From: Rhodococcus maanshanensis NBRC 100610 | GTDB taxonomy: Bacteria; Actinomycetota; Actinomycetes; Mycobacteriales; Mycobacteriaceae | Reading direction: 5' to 3' | DNA: 53,008 bases | NCBI RefSeq assembly: GCF_001894865.1 | Contig: NZ_BCXA01000052.1 | Location: 1-53,008, forward strand | Shown here: positions 1 to 7,515 of the stretch, piece after piece | Layout: the number at the start of each line of letters is the position of its first letter | How positions within the stretch are numbered: position 1 is the first letter of the stretch | Notes under the pieces: model-generated | Told to the model about the DNA's origin: nothing | Databases searched by the model: none | The model's input: only the letters and a program-made list of their open reading frames with translations | Position numbers and translations under genes: made by a program

Positions 1-620
1 GGGACGTCGCTGAGTGCCTGTAGGTACCGGCTGTGTTCGGCGAGCGAGGCCACCGCGGTGTCGACCGTGGCAGTGACGTCGACGGCATGGGTTGCCCCGA
101 TCATGACGTTGACCGCGACCCATCGCACGCCCGTCCACCGCGGTTCGGTGAGCTCGGGAAAGATCCACTCGTTGGCCGCGTCGGACACCGCGTCGAGCAC
201 GCTCTGCCCGAGCGCCCGATGATCGGCGCTGTTGAGGAAGCCCGGGCCCCAGGTCTCACGATGATTCATGGTGAGCACGAACTCGGGCCGGTGCCGCCGG
301 ATCGCGGCCGCCAGAACGCGTCGCAGCTCCAGCCCCTCCTGGAGCCTGCCGTCGTGGTGGCCGAGGAACTCGACCTCGCTGACGCCGACGACGGCCGCCG
401 AGCGGCGTTCCTCCTCCTCGCGCAGCGGCCCGCAATCGGCGGGCGGCAGGCCCGCGATGCCCGCCTCGCCGCTGGTCGCGAGGACGTACCGGATGTCCTT
501 GCCCTGACCGGTCCAGCGGGCCACCGCGGCGGCGGCCCCGTACTCGATGTCGTCGGGGTGGGCGACGATGACGACGCCCCGCTTCCAGTCCTCGGGAATC
601 TGCTCCATGCGCCTCAGCAT
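1..620 (-). CDS. PIG-L family deacetylase, 3' end cut by window edge
   Basis: An open frame on the minus strand runs off the left edge without a stop, so only about the first 206 residues are visible. It starts MLRRMEQIPEDW at 620, or MEQIPEDW at 608; neither start has a strong ribosome site. The N-terminal strand ends in AHPDD followed by IEYG, the HPDDxE metal-binding motif of the PIG-L/LmbE zinc-dependent N-acetyl-sugar deacetylases. Further on, the context MNHRETWG, HRALG and the late TH pair resemble the second half of the metal site. This family includes mycothiol enzymes MshB and Mca and many uncharacterised members. This protein does not clearly match either of those two, so the substrate is unknown. 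The fold assignment is secure; the specific role is not. Confidence 0.8.
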   Translation of the reverse strand, partial: MLRRMEQIPEDWKRGVVIVAHPDDIEYGAAAAVARWTGQGKDIRYVLATSGEAGIAGLPPADCGPLREEEERRSAAVVGVSEVEFLGHHDGRLQEGLELRRVLAAAIRRHRPEFVLTMNHRETWGPGFLNSADHRALGQSVLDAVSDAANEWIFPELTEPRWTGVRWVAVNVMIGATHAVDVTATVDTAVASLAEHSRYLQALSDV

Positions 621-653
621 GCCCGGCCCCGGCCGGTACCGCGCGGCGCCGCG

Positions 654-827
654 CTAGAGCCGGGTGACGTCCTTCGTGTCGCTGTCGGACATCGCCTTGA
701 AGAGCAGGTACAGGCCGAACACCACCGCACCGACGACCAGAACCCAGAACAGCCCCTTGACCAGCGCGCCGACCACGGCAAGCGCGATCCAGACGAGGGC
801 GACAATACCTACGATCTTCCAGAACAC
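654..827 (-). CDS. Small two-segment membrane protein, unknown function
   Basis: This is a 57-residue protein starting MFWKIVGIVALVWIAL and ending KAMSDSDTKDVTRL. I chose the GTG at 827 because a GGAG lies five bases upstream; the open frame extends further upstream, but that part reads like random high-GC translation. Two hydrophobic stretches, about residues 3-20 and 23-46, can cross the membrane, separated by a short KG turn. The C-terminal tail of about 12 residues is charged and probably cytoplasmic. I do not recognise a family. It is divergent from bioY across a 226-bp gap with a possible operator, and is followed 34-46 bp later by the PIG-L gene on the same strand, so the two may be cotranscribed. 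Confidence 0.6.
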   Translation of the reverse strand: MFWKIVGIVALVWIALAVVGALVKGLFWVLVVGAVVFGLYLLFKAMSDSDTKDVTRL

Positions 828-921
828 CGGGTTCTCCGTTCGCTCGCTCCGACCGCCACACTTGACGGCCCGATGCGTCCAGCCTGGCAGGACTCGACCA
901 CAAAAGCACCAGCTCAGAGGC

Positions 922-947
922 AAGATCAGGGAAAGATCAGGGTGATC
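922..947. promoter_or_regulatory. Direct repeat plus dyad in the bioY divergent promoter region
   Basis: AAGATCAGGG occurs twice with an 11-bp period (922-931 and 933-942). The second copy also forms a dyad, GATCA-GGG-TGATC (935-947). It lies in the 226-bp gap between the small membrane protein (start 827) and bioY (start 1054). A one-turn direct repeat plus dyad looks like a regulator site. A weak -10-like CATAGGCT follows near 1005-1013. I cannot match the site to a known biotin operator. Confidence 0.35.
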
Positions 948-1053
948 CCCTAGAGCGTCGCGGCCGCGGCGGTCCGGGTGAACCACCGCGGGTGCGCGCC
1001 GCTGGCATAGGCTCACCGGGTTGTCCCCGTACTCGCAAGGAGCTCGACCGCTC

Positions 1054-1659
1054 GTGTCTACACGCACCGCAGGCGCACCCCGCAACACCGCTCGTGACCT
1101 CGCCCAGGTCGCGGTGTTCGCCGCCCTGATCATCGCCCTCGGGCTGCCCGGCACGATCACCATCGGCTCCTCCGGCGTCCCCATCACGCTGCAGACGCTG
1201 GGTGTGATGGTCGCGGGCGCGTTGCTCGGGCCCCGCAAGGGCGTCCTGACCGTGCTCACCGTCATCGTGCTCGGCCTCGCCCTGCCCGTGCTCGCGGGCG
1301 GCCGGACCTCGCTCACCTCCCTGTCCAGCGTCACCGGCGGATTCCTCATCGGCTGGATTCCGGCTGTCGCGCTGATCGGCTGGCTCACCGTCAAGATGCT
1401 GCCCCGCTACAACGTCTTCATCGGCATCGTCATCAACGCGCTCGGCGGGATCGTGGTGATTTACGCCTTCGGCATCGCGGGCATGATGCTCCGCAGCGAC
1501 CTCACCTTCTGGCAGGCGCTGAGCGCCAACGGCACTTTCGTCCCCGGCGACCTCCTCAAGGCCGTCATCGCGGCGGTCGTGGCCGCCCAGGTTCACCGCG
1601 CCTACCCCGCGCTGCTGACCTCGGCGACACCGGTCCGCACGCCCGTCGACGCGGCCTAG
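1054..1659 (+). CDS. bioY: Biotin ECF transporter substrate-binding subunit BioY
   Basis: This 201-residue integral membrane protein is the biotin-binding S-component of an energy-coupling factor transporter. The frame opens at 1021, but I place the start at GTG 1054 (MSTRTAGAPRNTARD), with AAGGAG at 1037-1042. It has about six hydrophobic segments; the early VAVFAALI, the GVPITLQTLGVMVAGALLG stretch and the later GWIPAVALIG and VIAAVVAAQV segments match the BioY family pattern. The ATPase and the transmembrane coupling protein follow immediately on the same strand, giving a complete BioYMN set. Biotin uptake supplies the acyl-CoA carboxylases that feed mycolate and fatty acid synthesis. I see no biotin operator I could name with confidence. 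Confidence 0.93.
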   Translation: MSTRTAGAPRNTARDLAQVAVFAALIIALGLPGTITIGSSGVPITLQTLGVMVAGALLGPRKGVLTVLTVIVLGLALPVLAGGRTSLTSLSSVTGGFLIGWIPAVALIGWLTVKMLPRYNVFIGIVINALGGIVVIYAFGIAGMMLRSDLTFWQALSANGTFVPGDLLKAVIAAVVAAQVHRAYPALLTSATPVRTPVDAA

Positions 1660-1667
1660 TCGCACCG

Positions 1668-2348
1668 ATGCCCGAGATCCGCTTCGAGTCCGTCGCGCAC
1701 CACTACGGTGAGCGCGCCGTCCTCGCGGATGTCGATCTGGTCCTGACCGAGGCGCGGATCGGGGTCATCGGCGCGAACGGCAGCGGCAAGTCCACCCTGG
1801 CCCGGATGATCAACGGCCTGGTGACGCCGAGCAGCGGCCGGGTCACGGTGGACGGTCTCGACACCGCGCGCGAGGGCCGCAAGGTGCGGCGCAAGGTCGG
1901 CTTCGTGTTCACCGACCCGGACCATCAGATCATCATGCCGACGGTCGCGGAGGACATCGCGTTCTCCTTGCGCCGCAGCTCGATTCCCGCCGCCGATCGC
2001 GCCACCCGAGTCGCGACGGTGCTCGAGACGTTCGGGCTGGCCGGGCATGCCGAACACCCGACACATCTGCTCTCCGGTGGCCAGAAGCAGCTGCTGGCCC
2101 TCGCCGCGATCATGGTGACCGAGCCCGAGCTGATCGTCGCCGACGAGCCGACCACACTGCTCGACCTGCGCAACACCCGGCTGGTGGCCGAGACCTTCGC
2201 GGCGCTACGCCAGCAGGTCATCGCGGTGACCCACCAACTCGACCTGCTCGGCGATTTCGACCGGGTGCTGGTGATCGATTCGGGCCGGGTGGTCGCGGAC
2301 GGCGCCCCGAACGAGGCGATCGGCTTCTACCGGCGACTGATCGGATGA
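1668..2348 (+). CDS. bioM: Biotin ECF transporter ATPase BioM
   Basis: This is a 226-residue ABC-type ATPase that powers the BioY/BioN complex from the cytoplasmic face. Visible motifs are the Walker A GANGSGKST near residue 36, the signature LSGGQ near 131, Walker B LIVADEP with the catalytic glutamate near 157, and the switch histidine in VTHQ near 190. Length fits a single ECF ATPase. It starts 8 bases after the bioY stop, and its own stop overlaps the bioN start in ATGA, so the three proteins are translationally coupled. The neighbouring bioY makes biotin the likely substrate; the ATPase alone would only indicate an ECF transporter. Confidence 0.93.
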   Translation: MPEIRFESVAHHYGERAVLADVDLVLTEARIGVIGANGSGKSTLARMINGLVTPSSGRVTVDGLDTAREGRKVRRKVGFVFTDPDHQIIMPTVAEDIAFSLRRSSIPAADRATRVATVLETFGLAGHAEHPTHLLSGGQKQLLALAAIMVTEPELIVADEPTTLLDLRNTRLVAETFAALRQQVIAVTHQLDLLGDFDRVLVIDSGRVVADGAPNEAIGFYRRLIG

Positions 2349-2950
2349 CCACGCTCGGCATCTACCACCCGGGGGCCTCGCTGCTGCAGCGAGCGCCCGC
2401 CGGGGCCAAGCTCGCGGGTCTGGTCGTGGCACTGATAGCGCTCGCGGCGGCGGTGCGGTCGCCCTGGCAGCTGATCCCGGCCACGGCGCTGGTCGTGGCC
2501 GGCTTCGCGCTGGCGCGGATCCCGGTCCGCCTCGCGCTCGCACAACTGCGCACGGTGCTGTGGATGCTGACGTTCGTCGGGGCGTTCCAGGTGATCTTCA
2601 CCGGCTGGCGCCGAGCCTTCGTGGTGTGCGGGGTGCTGCTGCTGTCCGTGGCACTCGCCGCCCTGGTCACGCTGACCACCAAGGTGATGGACATGCTGGA
2701 CGCGGTGGCGCGAATGCTGGCGCCGCTGCGGCGGTTCGGTGTCAACCCGGATCGGGTGGGACTGGTCCTCGCCATGACCCTCCGGTGCATTCCCCTGCTC
2801 AGCGGCCTCGTGTCCGACGTGACCGAGGCGAGAAAGGCCAGGGGCCTTGGGTTCTCGCTGCGCGCACTCGCGGTTCCCGTCGTGGTGGGCGCGCTGCGGA
2901 CCGCCGATGCGATGGGCGAGGCACTGGCGGCGCGCGGGGTCGACGACTAG
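2345..2950 (+). CDS. bioN: Biotin ECF transporter transmembrane coupling protein BioN
   Basis: This 201-residue EcfT-type transmembrane protein couples ATP hydrolysis by BioM to conformational change in BioY. Hydrophobic segments lie near residues 20-35, 38-55, 65-85 and 95-115. Two Ala-Arg-Gly motifs that contact the ATPase are present in the C-terminal half: KARGLGFS near residue 163 and AARGVDD at the very end. The start overlaps bioM by four bases. The TAG stop shares the tetranucleotide CTAG (2947-2950) with the stop of the convergent pspM, so there is no intergenic space and no separate terminator. Confidence 0.92.
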   Translation: MTTLGIYHPGASLLQRAPAGAKLAGLVVALIALAAAVRSPWQLIPATALVVAGFALARIPVRLALAQLRTVLWMLTFVGAFQVIFTGWRRAFVVCGVLLLSVALAALVTLTTKVMDMLDAVARMLAPLRRFGVNPDRVGLVLAMTLRCIPLLSGLVSDVTEARKARGLGFSLRALAVPVVVGALRTADAMGEALAARGVDD

Positions 2951-3795
2951 ACGCGGTGCCTGCGCCTGATCGCCTCGATCTCCTCGAGCGCCCCGGCCCA
3001 TCCCTCCAGGCGATCCGATGCCGAGAGCATCTCGGACCGCTGCCTTTCGAGGGCCCCGAGCGAATCAGCCGTGGCGGGCACCGTCATCTTCGCCACCGAG
3101 GCGAGGAGCTCCTCGTACTGTTCCACGCCCGCCGACAGCCGGGCGGCCGTGGCGTCGATCGTGTCCCCGAGCTGCAGCCCGGCCGTGGTCGAACCCGCGC
3201 GCTCCATCGCGATGACATCGTCGGCCACGGCGAACAGCGCCTCGGCGGCCGACGCCGCGGTGTCACCGATCTGCTCGATGTCCTCCTCCGCGACGACGGC
3301 GGACCTGGTGAGCACCCCCAACAGCTCCTGCAGGCCGGTCTGCGCACCGAGCAGCCGGCCGACCGGCTCGCGGGCCGCCGACCCGACTGGCGGCAGTGCC
3401 CGTCGCACCGGGGTGCGCGCGGGCAGCGGAATCCCGTTGAGCCGCCGATAGGTTCGCCATGCCGCGACCGCCGGAACCGCGAACAGTGCGGTGGCCCCGC
3501 CGCCCACGATCAGCGACCACTCCGGCGCCGACGCCGCGACAAGGCCGACGGTCCCCACCGCCGAGGCACCCGAGACCGCCCCGTACCGCACCCGACGCCG
3601 GTTGGCGCGGCGCCGCTTGCGGAGCAACTTCTCGCGGGGATCGGACCATTTCCGCACGGCCGACGCCACCGACCCGCTCACGGTGCGGGCGACCTCGCCG
3701 GCAGCGACCACACCGGCGCCGTTCGCCGCGGCTGCGAAAAAGGAAGCGGCCGAACGGGAATCACTTCCCGATCGGCCGCGCCTCGAACTCGTCAT
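2947..3795 (-). CDS. pspM: Phage-shock envelope-stress membrane protein PspM
   Basis: This 282-residue protein is the third gene of a clgR-pspA-pspM operon and matches the layout of M. tuberculosis Rv2743c. The N-terminal 80 residues are basic, with KLLRKRRRANRRR near residue 58. Two hydrophobic segments follow, about 73-90 and 94-111. The C-terminal half is rich in Ala/Glu and probably helical or coiled coil, ending IEAIRRRHRV. In mycobacteria PspM is a membrane partner that tethers PspA and so titrates the regulator ClgR. The gene begins 23 bases after the pspA stop. The mycobacterial fourth gene, pspN, is absent; bioN lies convergent instead. Assignment rests on context and topology more than on motifs. 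Confidence 0.8.
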   Translation of the reverse strand: MTSSRRGRSGSDSRSAASFFAAAANGAGVVAAGEVARTVSGSVASAVRKWSDPREKLLRKRRRANRRRVRYGAVSGASAVGTVGLVAASAPEWSLIVGGGATALFAVPAVAAWRTYRRLNGIPLPARTPVRRALPPVGSAAREPVGRLLGAQTGLQELLGVLTRSAVVAEEDIEQIGDTAASAAEALFAVADDVIAMERAGSTTAGLQLGDTIDATAARLSAGVEQYEELLASVAKMTVPATADSLGALERQRSEMLSASDRLEGWAGALEEIEAIRRRHRV

Positions 3796-3818
3796 CTCAC
3801 CCTCGTCGGACCACGCGA

Positions 3819-4652
3819 CTACTGCGCGGCAGGTCCCGCGGCATCCGGCTTGGCCGCAGGGGTGGCGGGAGCAGCAGGGGTGGCGGGGGCAGCCGCGGGG
3901 GCCGCCGTGCCGCCGGCGGGCAGCGCGTCGCCCTTCATCGAGGCCCGGATCTGCTCGAGCCGGCTGTGCCCGGCCATCTGGATGCTGGCCTGTTGGACCT
4001 CCATCATGCGACCCTGCACCGAGTTCTGCGCCAGCTCGGCCGAGCCGAGCGCATCCGCGTAACGACGCTCGATCTTGTCGCGGACCTCGTCCAGGTTCGG
4101 GGTGTTGCCGGGCGCGGCGAGCGTGCTGTCCATCGAGCGCAGCGAGTCGCTGACCTTCTCCTGCATCTTGGCCTGCTCGAGCTGGCTGAGCAGCTTGGTC
4201 CGCTCCGCGACCTTGGCCTGCAGGGCCATCGCGTTCTGCTCGACGGCCTTCTTGGCCTGGGTGGCGGCCTGCAGCGACTGATCGTGCAGCACCTTGAGGT
4301 CCTCGACGCCCTGCTCTGCGGTGACGAGCTGCGCGGCGAACGCCTCGGCGGCATTGGTGTACTGGGTGGCCTTCTCGACGTCACCGGCCGTGGCGGCCTG
4401 ATCCGCCAGCGTGACCGCCTGACGGGCATTGGCGTTGAGCTTCTCGACCTCGTCGAGCTGACGGCTGAGCTTCATCTCCAGCTGGCGCTGGTTGCCGATC
4501 ACCGACGCGGCCTGCTGGGAAAGTGCCTGGTGCTGACGCTGCGCGTCCTCGATCGCCTGCTGAATCTGAACCTTCGGGTCGGCCTTCTCGTCGATCTTCG
4601 CATTGAAGAGCGCCATCAGGTACTTCCATGCCTTGACGAACGGATTAGCCAT
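3819..4652 (-). CDS. pspA: PspA/IM30 envelope-stress effector
   Basis: This 277-residue protein begins [20 protein letters not shown], the amphipathic membrane-sensing helix of PspA/IM30/Vipp1, followed by long coiled-coil helices (about residues 25-215) with the repeated A/Q/K/E heptads of an ESCRT-III-like fold. The C-terminal 45 residues are a low-complexity Ala/Pro tail. PspA polymers stabilise damaged membranes, and in mycobacteria PspA binds and inhibits ClgR. The start at ATG 4652 has GGAGG-cAGGA upstream. A 188-bp gap separates it from clgR; that gap carries repeated GATGCGC motifs, so pspA may have its own promoter besides read-through from clgR. Confidence 0.93.
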   Translation of the reverse strand: MANPFVKAWKYLMALFNAKIDEKADPKVQIQQAIEDAQRQHQALSQQAASVIGNQRQLEMKLSRQLDEVEKLNANARQAVTLADQAATAGDVEKATQYTNAAEAFAAQLVTAEQGVEDLKVLHDQSLQAATQAKKAVEQNAMALQAKVAERTKLLSQLEQAKMQEKVSDSLRSMDSTLAAPGNTPNLDEVRDKIERRYADALGSAELAQNSVQGRMMEVQQASIQMAGHSRLEQIRASMKGDALPAGGTAAPAAAPATPAAPATPAAKPDAAGPAAQ

Positions 4653-4673
4653 GGGTTGATCCTGCCTCCATTT

Positions 4674-4706
4674 GATGCGCCGCGCGATGCGCGACCCGAT
4701 GCGCGA
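4674..4706. repeat. Three GATGCGC repeats upstream of pspA
   Basis: GATGCGC occurs three times at roughly 12-13 bp spacing in the clgR-pspA gap, two of them followed by GACC. The block lies just upstream of the pspA ribosome site. Helically phased short repeats at this position could be an operator or processing element, but no known consensus is matched. Confidence 0.35.
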
Positions 4707-4840
4707 CCGTCACGCACCGGAACACGGGCACTGCCCTACCTGCTGGTCGGACCCCACCAGTCCAGCACTGGTGGTCACACACAAATCTATCGGTTCGGAC
4801 GGCCGCTGACATCTCAGCCACGGTCCGATGTGTCGAAAAC

Positions 4841-5218
4841 TTACGCAGCGGCGAGCGCGGTGGCGTTCGGCGCCGGGATGACCATGCGGGTGTCCTCGGC
4901 GATCCGAGGTGAACCGCCCGTCACAGCGGAGCTCGCGCTCGCGGTGGCCACCTTCGGGTCCATCGGGGCGCCACGGTCGACGGCGGAGTCCGACAGCGAC
5001 TCACTGACGTCGTACAGAACCTCGGACAGGGGCACTTCGAGGGCATCGCAAATGGCCGCCAGCAGCTCGCTGGAGGCCTCCTTGCGCCCGCGTTCCACCT
5101 CGGAGAGGTAGCCGAGGCTCACGCGCGCCGTGCCCGAGACCTCACGCAGCGTTCGGCTCTGCGAGACCCTCGCACGCCGCAGACTGTCACCGATTGCTTC
5201 ACGCAACAGCACCGCCAT
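4841..5218 (-). CDS. clgR: Envelope-stress transcriptional activator ClgR
   Basis: This is a 125-residue XRE-type regulator. The helix-turn-helix spans about residues 10-65, with [21 protein letters not shown] and [13 protein letters not shown] fitting the helices. The C-terminus ends ALAAA, a Clp-protease degron expected for ClgR, which activates clpP, clpC and the psp genes and is itself degraded by Clp. The start at ATG 5218 follows a strong AAGGAGGAG. A SigE-like promoter lies 35-64 bp upstream. It heads the psp operon, the same order as Rv2745c-Rv2743c, and lies downstream of cinA on the same strand. Confidence 0.93.
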   Translation of the reverse strand: MAVLLREAIGDSLRRARVSQSRTLREVSGTARVSLGYLSEVERGRKEASSELLAAICDALEVPLSEVLYDVSESLSDSAVDRGAPMDPKVATASASSAVTGGSPRIAEDTRMVIPAPNATALAAA

Positions 5219-5252
5219 GTGGCTCCTCCTTCATCTCCGCCCAACAGCTTGT

Positions 5253-5282
5253 TCAACGCCCGAGGGATCCGAAATGGTTCCC
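5253..5282 (-). promoter_or_regulatory. SigE-type promoter of the clgR-pspA-pspM operon
   Basis: On the minus strand a -35 GGGAACC (5282-5276) and a -10 CGTTGA (5258-5253) are present, with 18 bases between GGAAC and CGTT. Mycobacterial SigE promoters, as I recall them, are GGAAC, 18-20 bases, then GTT. The site sits in the 91-bp gap between cinA and clgR. The mycobacterial clgR promoter is known to be SigE-dependent, so this is a confident but untested call. Confidence 0.7.
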
Positions 5283-5309
5283 GGTGGCCGCGACTTGAGC
5301 AAACCGAGC

Positions 5310-5810
5310 CTATCCCGCCGGGGCCGCGCGCATGTGGACTAGGAGTGCCGACACGGCGGATCGGACCGCTCCGCTGCGAATCGCCCACCGGTCACCGGCG
5401 AGTTCGAGCCGCTCCGCCGAGACGCCGTCGGGACCGGCGATGCCGAGATACACCGTGCCGACCGGCTGCCCGTCCTGCGGGTCGGGCCCCGCGACGCCGG
5501 TCAATCCCACTCCCCAGTCGGCCCCGCACCGAGCCAGCGCGCCGACCGCCAGCGCCCGGGCCGTACTCGCGGCCACCGGACCGTCCGATGCCAGGACCCC
5601 GGGATCGACGCCAGCGAGGCCGGCCTTGAGATCCGTCGCGTACACCACCAGCCCGCCGCGCAACACCAGGCTCGCGCCCGGAATCCCGGCGATCGTGGCC
5701 GCGAGCAGCCCCGCGGTCAGCGACTCCGCGGTGGCGACCGTCTGGCCCCGCGAGGTGAGTGCGGACACCAGATCGGCCGCCTCGGTCCCGGCGACCAGAG
5801 GGTCGGTCAT
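5310..5810 (-). CDS. cinA: CinA C-terminal-domain protein (nicotinamide-nucleotide amidase-like)
   Basis: This 166-residue protein consists of the CinA/PncC C-terminal domain alone: VATAESLTAGLLAATIAGIPG near residue 19, LRGGLVVYAT near 46 and GVGLTGVAGPDP near 98, the usual motifs of the deamidase domain that recycles NMN to nicotinate mononucleotide. The longer N-terminal domain found in some CinA proteins is absent, so it resembles stand-alone PncC. The start at ATG 5810 overlaps the pgsA stop in ATGA, so the pair is coupled. A pgsA-cinA-clgR order is seen in other mycolate actinobacteria. Whether it has amidase activity is inferred from family. Confidence 0.87.
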   Translation of the reverse strand: MTDPLVAGTEAADLVSALTSRGQTVATAESLTAGLLAATIAGIPGASLVLRGGLVVYATDLKAGLAGVDPGVLASDGPVAASTARALAVGALARCGADWGVGLTGVAGPDPQDGQPVGTVYLGIAGPDGVSAERLELAGDRWAIRSGAVRSAVSALLVHMRAAPAG

Positions 5811-6472
5811 GACCCGGGTTCGTGTGGGTGCACGCCCGCCCTGAGCCGGACCGCCTGGATCACGTAGTCCAGACCGGTCGCGACGGTGAGGAAGACCGCC
5901 AGGCCCATCGCGATGGCGCTCGCCGTCGCCCAACCTGCGGGCAGCGGCAGCAGGTACATGCCGATGGCCAGGGATTGCACCAGGGTCTTGAGCTTGCCCC
6001 CTCGTCCCGCGGGGATCACGCCGTGCCGCAGGACCGCGAACCGCATCAGGGTGATCCCGAGTTCGCGGGCCGCGATGATCGCCGTGACCCACCAGCTGAG
6101 GTCGCCGAGCACCGACAGGCCCACCAGCGCGGCACCGATCAGAGCCTTGTCGGCGATGGGATCGGCGAGCTTGCCGAAGTCGGTGACCAGTCCGTACTTG
6201 CGCGCGAGTTGGCCGTCGATCCGGTCGGTGATCGCGGCAACCGCGAAGACGATCGTGGCGATGATCCGCCAGAAGGTCGAGTGTCCACCGTCCATGAACA
6301 GCGTCACCAGGAATACCGGGACCAGGACGATGCGGAGCACGGTGAGGATGTTGGCGATGTTGACCACGGGCACGGGCTTCTCGTGCGGCACCCCGCCCTG
6401 GACCGGAGACACCTCGGTCCCCGCGTCCGGATGCCCGCCGGACGCCATCTCGTCGTGCGACTGCGCGGTCAC
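5807..6472 (-). CDS. pgsA: CDP-alcohol phosphatidyltransferase PgsA (phosphatidylglycerophosphate synthase type)
   Basis: This is a 221-residue membrane enzyme starting at GTG 6472. It carries the CDP-alcohol phosphotransferase motif DG-x2-AR-x8-G-x3-D-x3-D, seen as D86, G87, A90, R91, G100, D104 and D108. A roughly 35-residue hydrophilic N-terminus precedes about five membrane segments. The expected reaction transfers phosphatidyl from CDP-diacylglycerol to glycerol 3-phosphate on the way to phosphatidylglycerol and cardiolipin. Position next to cinA/clgR and argA matches M. tuberculosis Rv2746c (pgsA3). Its head-to-head neighbour is argA, 105 bp away. Confidence 0.9.
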   Translation of the reverse strand: MTAQSHDEMASGGHPDAGTEVSPVQGGVPHEKPVPVVNIANILTVLRIVLVPVFLVTLFMDGGHSTFWRIIATIVFAVAAITDRIDGQLARKYGLVTDFGKLADPIADKALIGAALVGLSVLGDLSWWVTAIIAARELGITLMRFAVLRHGVIPAGRGGKLKTLVQSLAIGMYLLPLPAGWATASAIAMGLAVFLTVATGLDYVIQAVRLRAGVHPHEPGS

Positions 6473-6577
6473 CGGGCCATCACCAACGCGGCGCGCGACG
6501 CCACCCCGTCGAAGGGGGTTTCGTCGCGGAGGCTGTCGAGTGGGGCGGGCACATGGCTAAGAATATCGGTTGGACCC

Positions 6578-7120
6578 ATGACTACTCTGCACCACATGAC
6601 CTCTGGGCCCATCACCTCCGATCCGGACGCTCCGACCGTCCGCCGCGCGCGAACCTCCGACGTGCCACAGATCAAGCGCCTGATCGACATCTACGCGGGC
6701 CGGATCCTGCTCGAGAAGAACCTGGTGACCCTCTACGAGGCCGTTCAGGAGTTCTGGATCGTCGAACTCGACGGCGAGGTGATCGGTTGCGGCGCACTGC
6801 ATGTCCTGTGGGCCGACCTCGGCGAGGTGCGCACTGTCGCGGTCGATCCCAAGGTCAAGGGCCGTGGCATCGGCCACCTCGTGGTCGCGCAGCTCGTCCA
6901 GGTCGCACGCGAGCTCGAGCTCGGCCGCGTATTCGTGCTCACCTTCGAGGTCGACTTCTTCGGAAAGCACGGTTTCGTCGAGATCGAGGGAACCCCGGTT
7001 ACCGCGGAGGTGTACGGCGAGATGTGCCGCTCCTACGACACCGGCGTGGCGGAGTTCCTCGACCTGAGCTACGTGAAGCCGAACACCCTCGGCAACACCC
7101 GGATGCTCCTCACCCTCTAG
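6578..7120 (+). CDS. argA: Amino-acid N-acetyltransferase (GNAT type ArgA)
   Basis: This 180-residue GNAT enzyme is the short actinobacterial glutamate N-acetyltransferase that starts arginine synthesis, orthologous by position and sequence to Rv2747. The acetyl-CoA-binding loop is visible as VKGRGIGHLVV near residue 90, and VRTVAVDP precedes it. The conserved TAEVYGEMCRSYD and FLDLSYVKPNTLGN blocks lie near the end. Start codons at 6578 and 6596 are both possible and neither has a ribosome site. A -10-like TAAGAATAT ends 11 bases before 6578, suggesting a leaderless or nearly leaderless mRNA, common in this order. Confidence 0.9.
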   Translation: MTTLHHMTSGPITSDPDAPTVRRARTSDVPQIKRLIDIYAGRILLEKNLVTLYEAVQEFWIVELDGEVIGCGALHVLWADLGEVRTVAVDPKVKGRGIGHLVVAQLVQVARELELGRVFVLTFEVDFFGKHGFVEIEGTPVTAEVYGEMCRSYDTGVAEFLDLSYVKPNTLGNTRMLLTL

Positions 7121-7152
7121 ACCCCGCCCACCCCTCCCGAAAGCGAGCCCTC

Positions 7153-7440
7153 ATGCCCATCGTCGCCGTCGAGTACACCTACAGCGAGGCCACCGCCGCC
7201 GCAAGGGACGAGGTCCGGCCCGACCACCGCGCGTGGTTGTCCGGACTCGTCGACAGCGGCGTCGTGCTGACCACGGGGCCGTTCGCGGACGGCAGCGGCG
7301 CGCTGATCCTGGTGGCGGCCGACGACGTCGCGGCCGCGCGCTCGCTCTTCACGAACGACCCCTTCGCGAGGGCGGGCCTCGTCGAGGCCGCACGGTTCAC
7401 CGAATGGGTTCCGGTGATGGGCCAGTTCAGCGACCGGTAG
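7153..7440 (+). CDS. YciI family protein
   Basis: This 95-residue protein has the YciI/ferredoxin-like alpha-beta fold signature: an N-terminal strand MPIVAVEYTY, the conserved RPDHRAWLSGLVDSGVVLTTGPF block with the family histidine near residue 25, and the terminal DPFARAGLVEAARFTEWVPVMG. Family members are small dimeric proteins of mostly unknown role, some acting in chlorinated-aromatic breakdown. It lies 32 bases after argA on the same strand and may be cotranscribed with it. It ends before a strong bidirectional terminator. No specific function can be given. Confidence 0.85.
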   Translation: MPIVAVEYTYSEATAAARDEVRPDHRAWLSGLVDSGVVLTTGPFADGSGALILVAADDVAAARSLFTNDPFARAGLVEAARFTEWVPVMGQFSDR

Positions 7441-7453
7441 CGGCGCACACGAC

Positions 7454-7494
7454 GACGCGGCCCCGGCACCTGTCCTCGGTGCCGGGGCCGCGTC
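7454..7494. terminator. Bidirectional terminator hairpin between YciI and terC genes
   Basis: A perfect 17-bp inverted repeat (7454-7470 and 7478-7494) has a 7-base loop TGTCCTC. It sits in the 75-bp space between two convergent stop codons. There is no clear T-run on either side, as is common in high-GC actinobacteria. Confidence 0.85.
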
Positions 7495-7515
7495 GGGTTC
7501 AGTGGGTGTCGACCG

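Noticed and set aside
2560-4062. Plus-strand 500-codon frame through bioN, pspM and pspA
   Set aside because: It crosses three real genes in other frames and has no homology that I can see.
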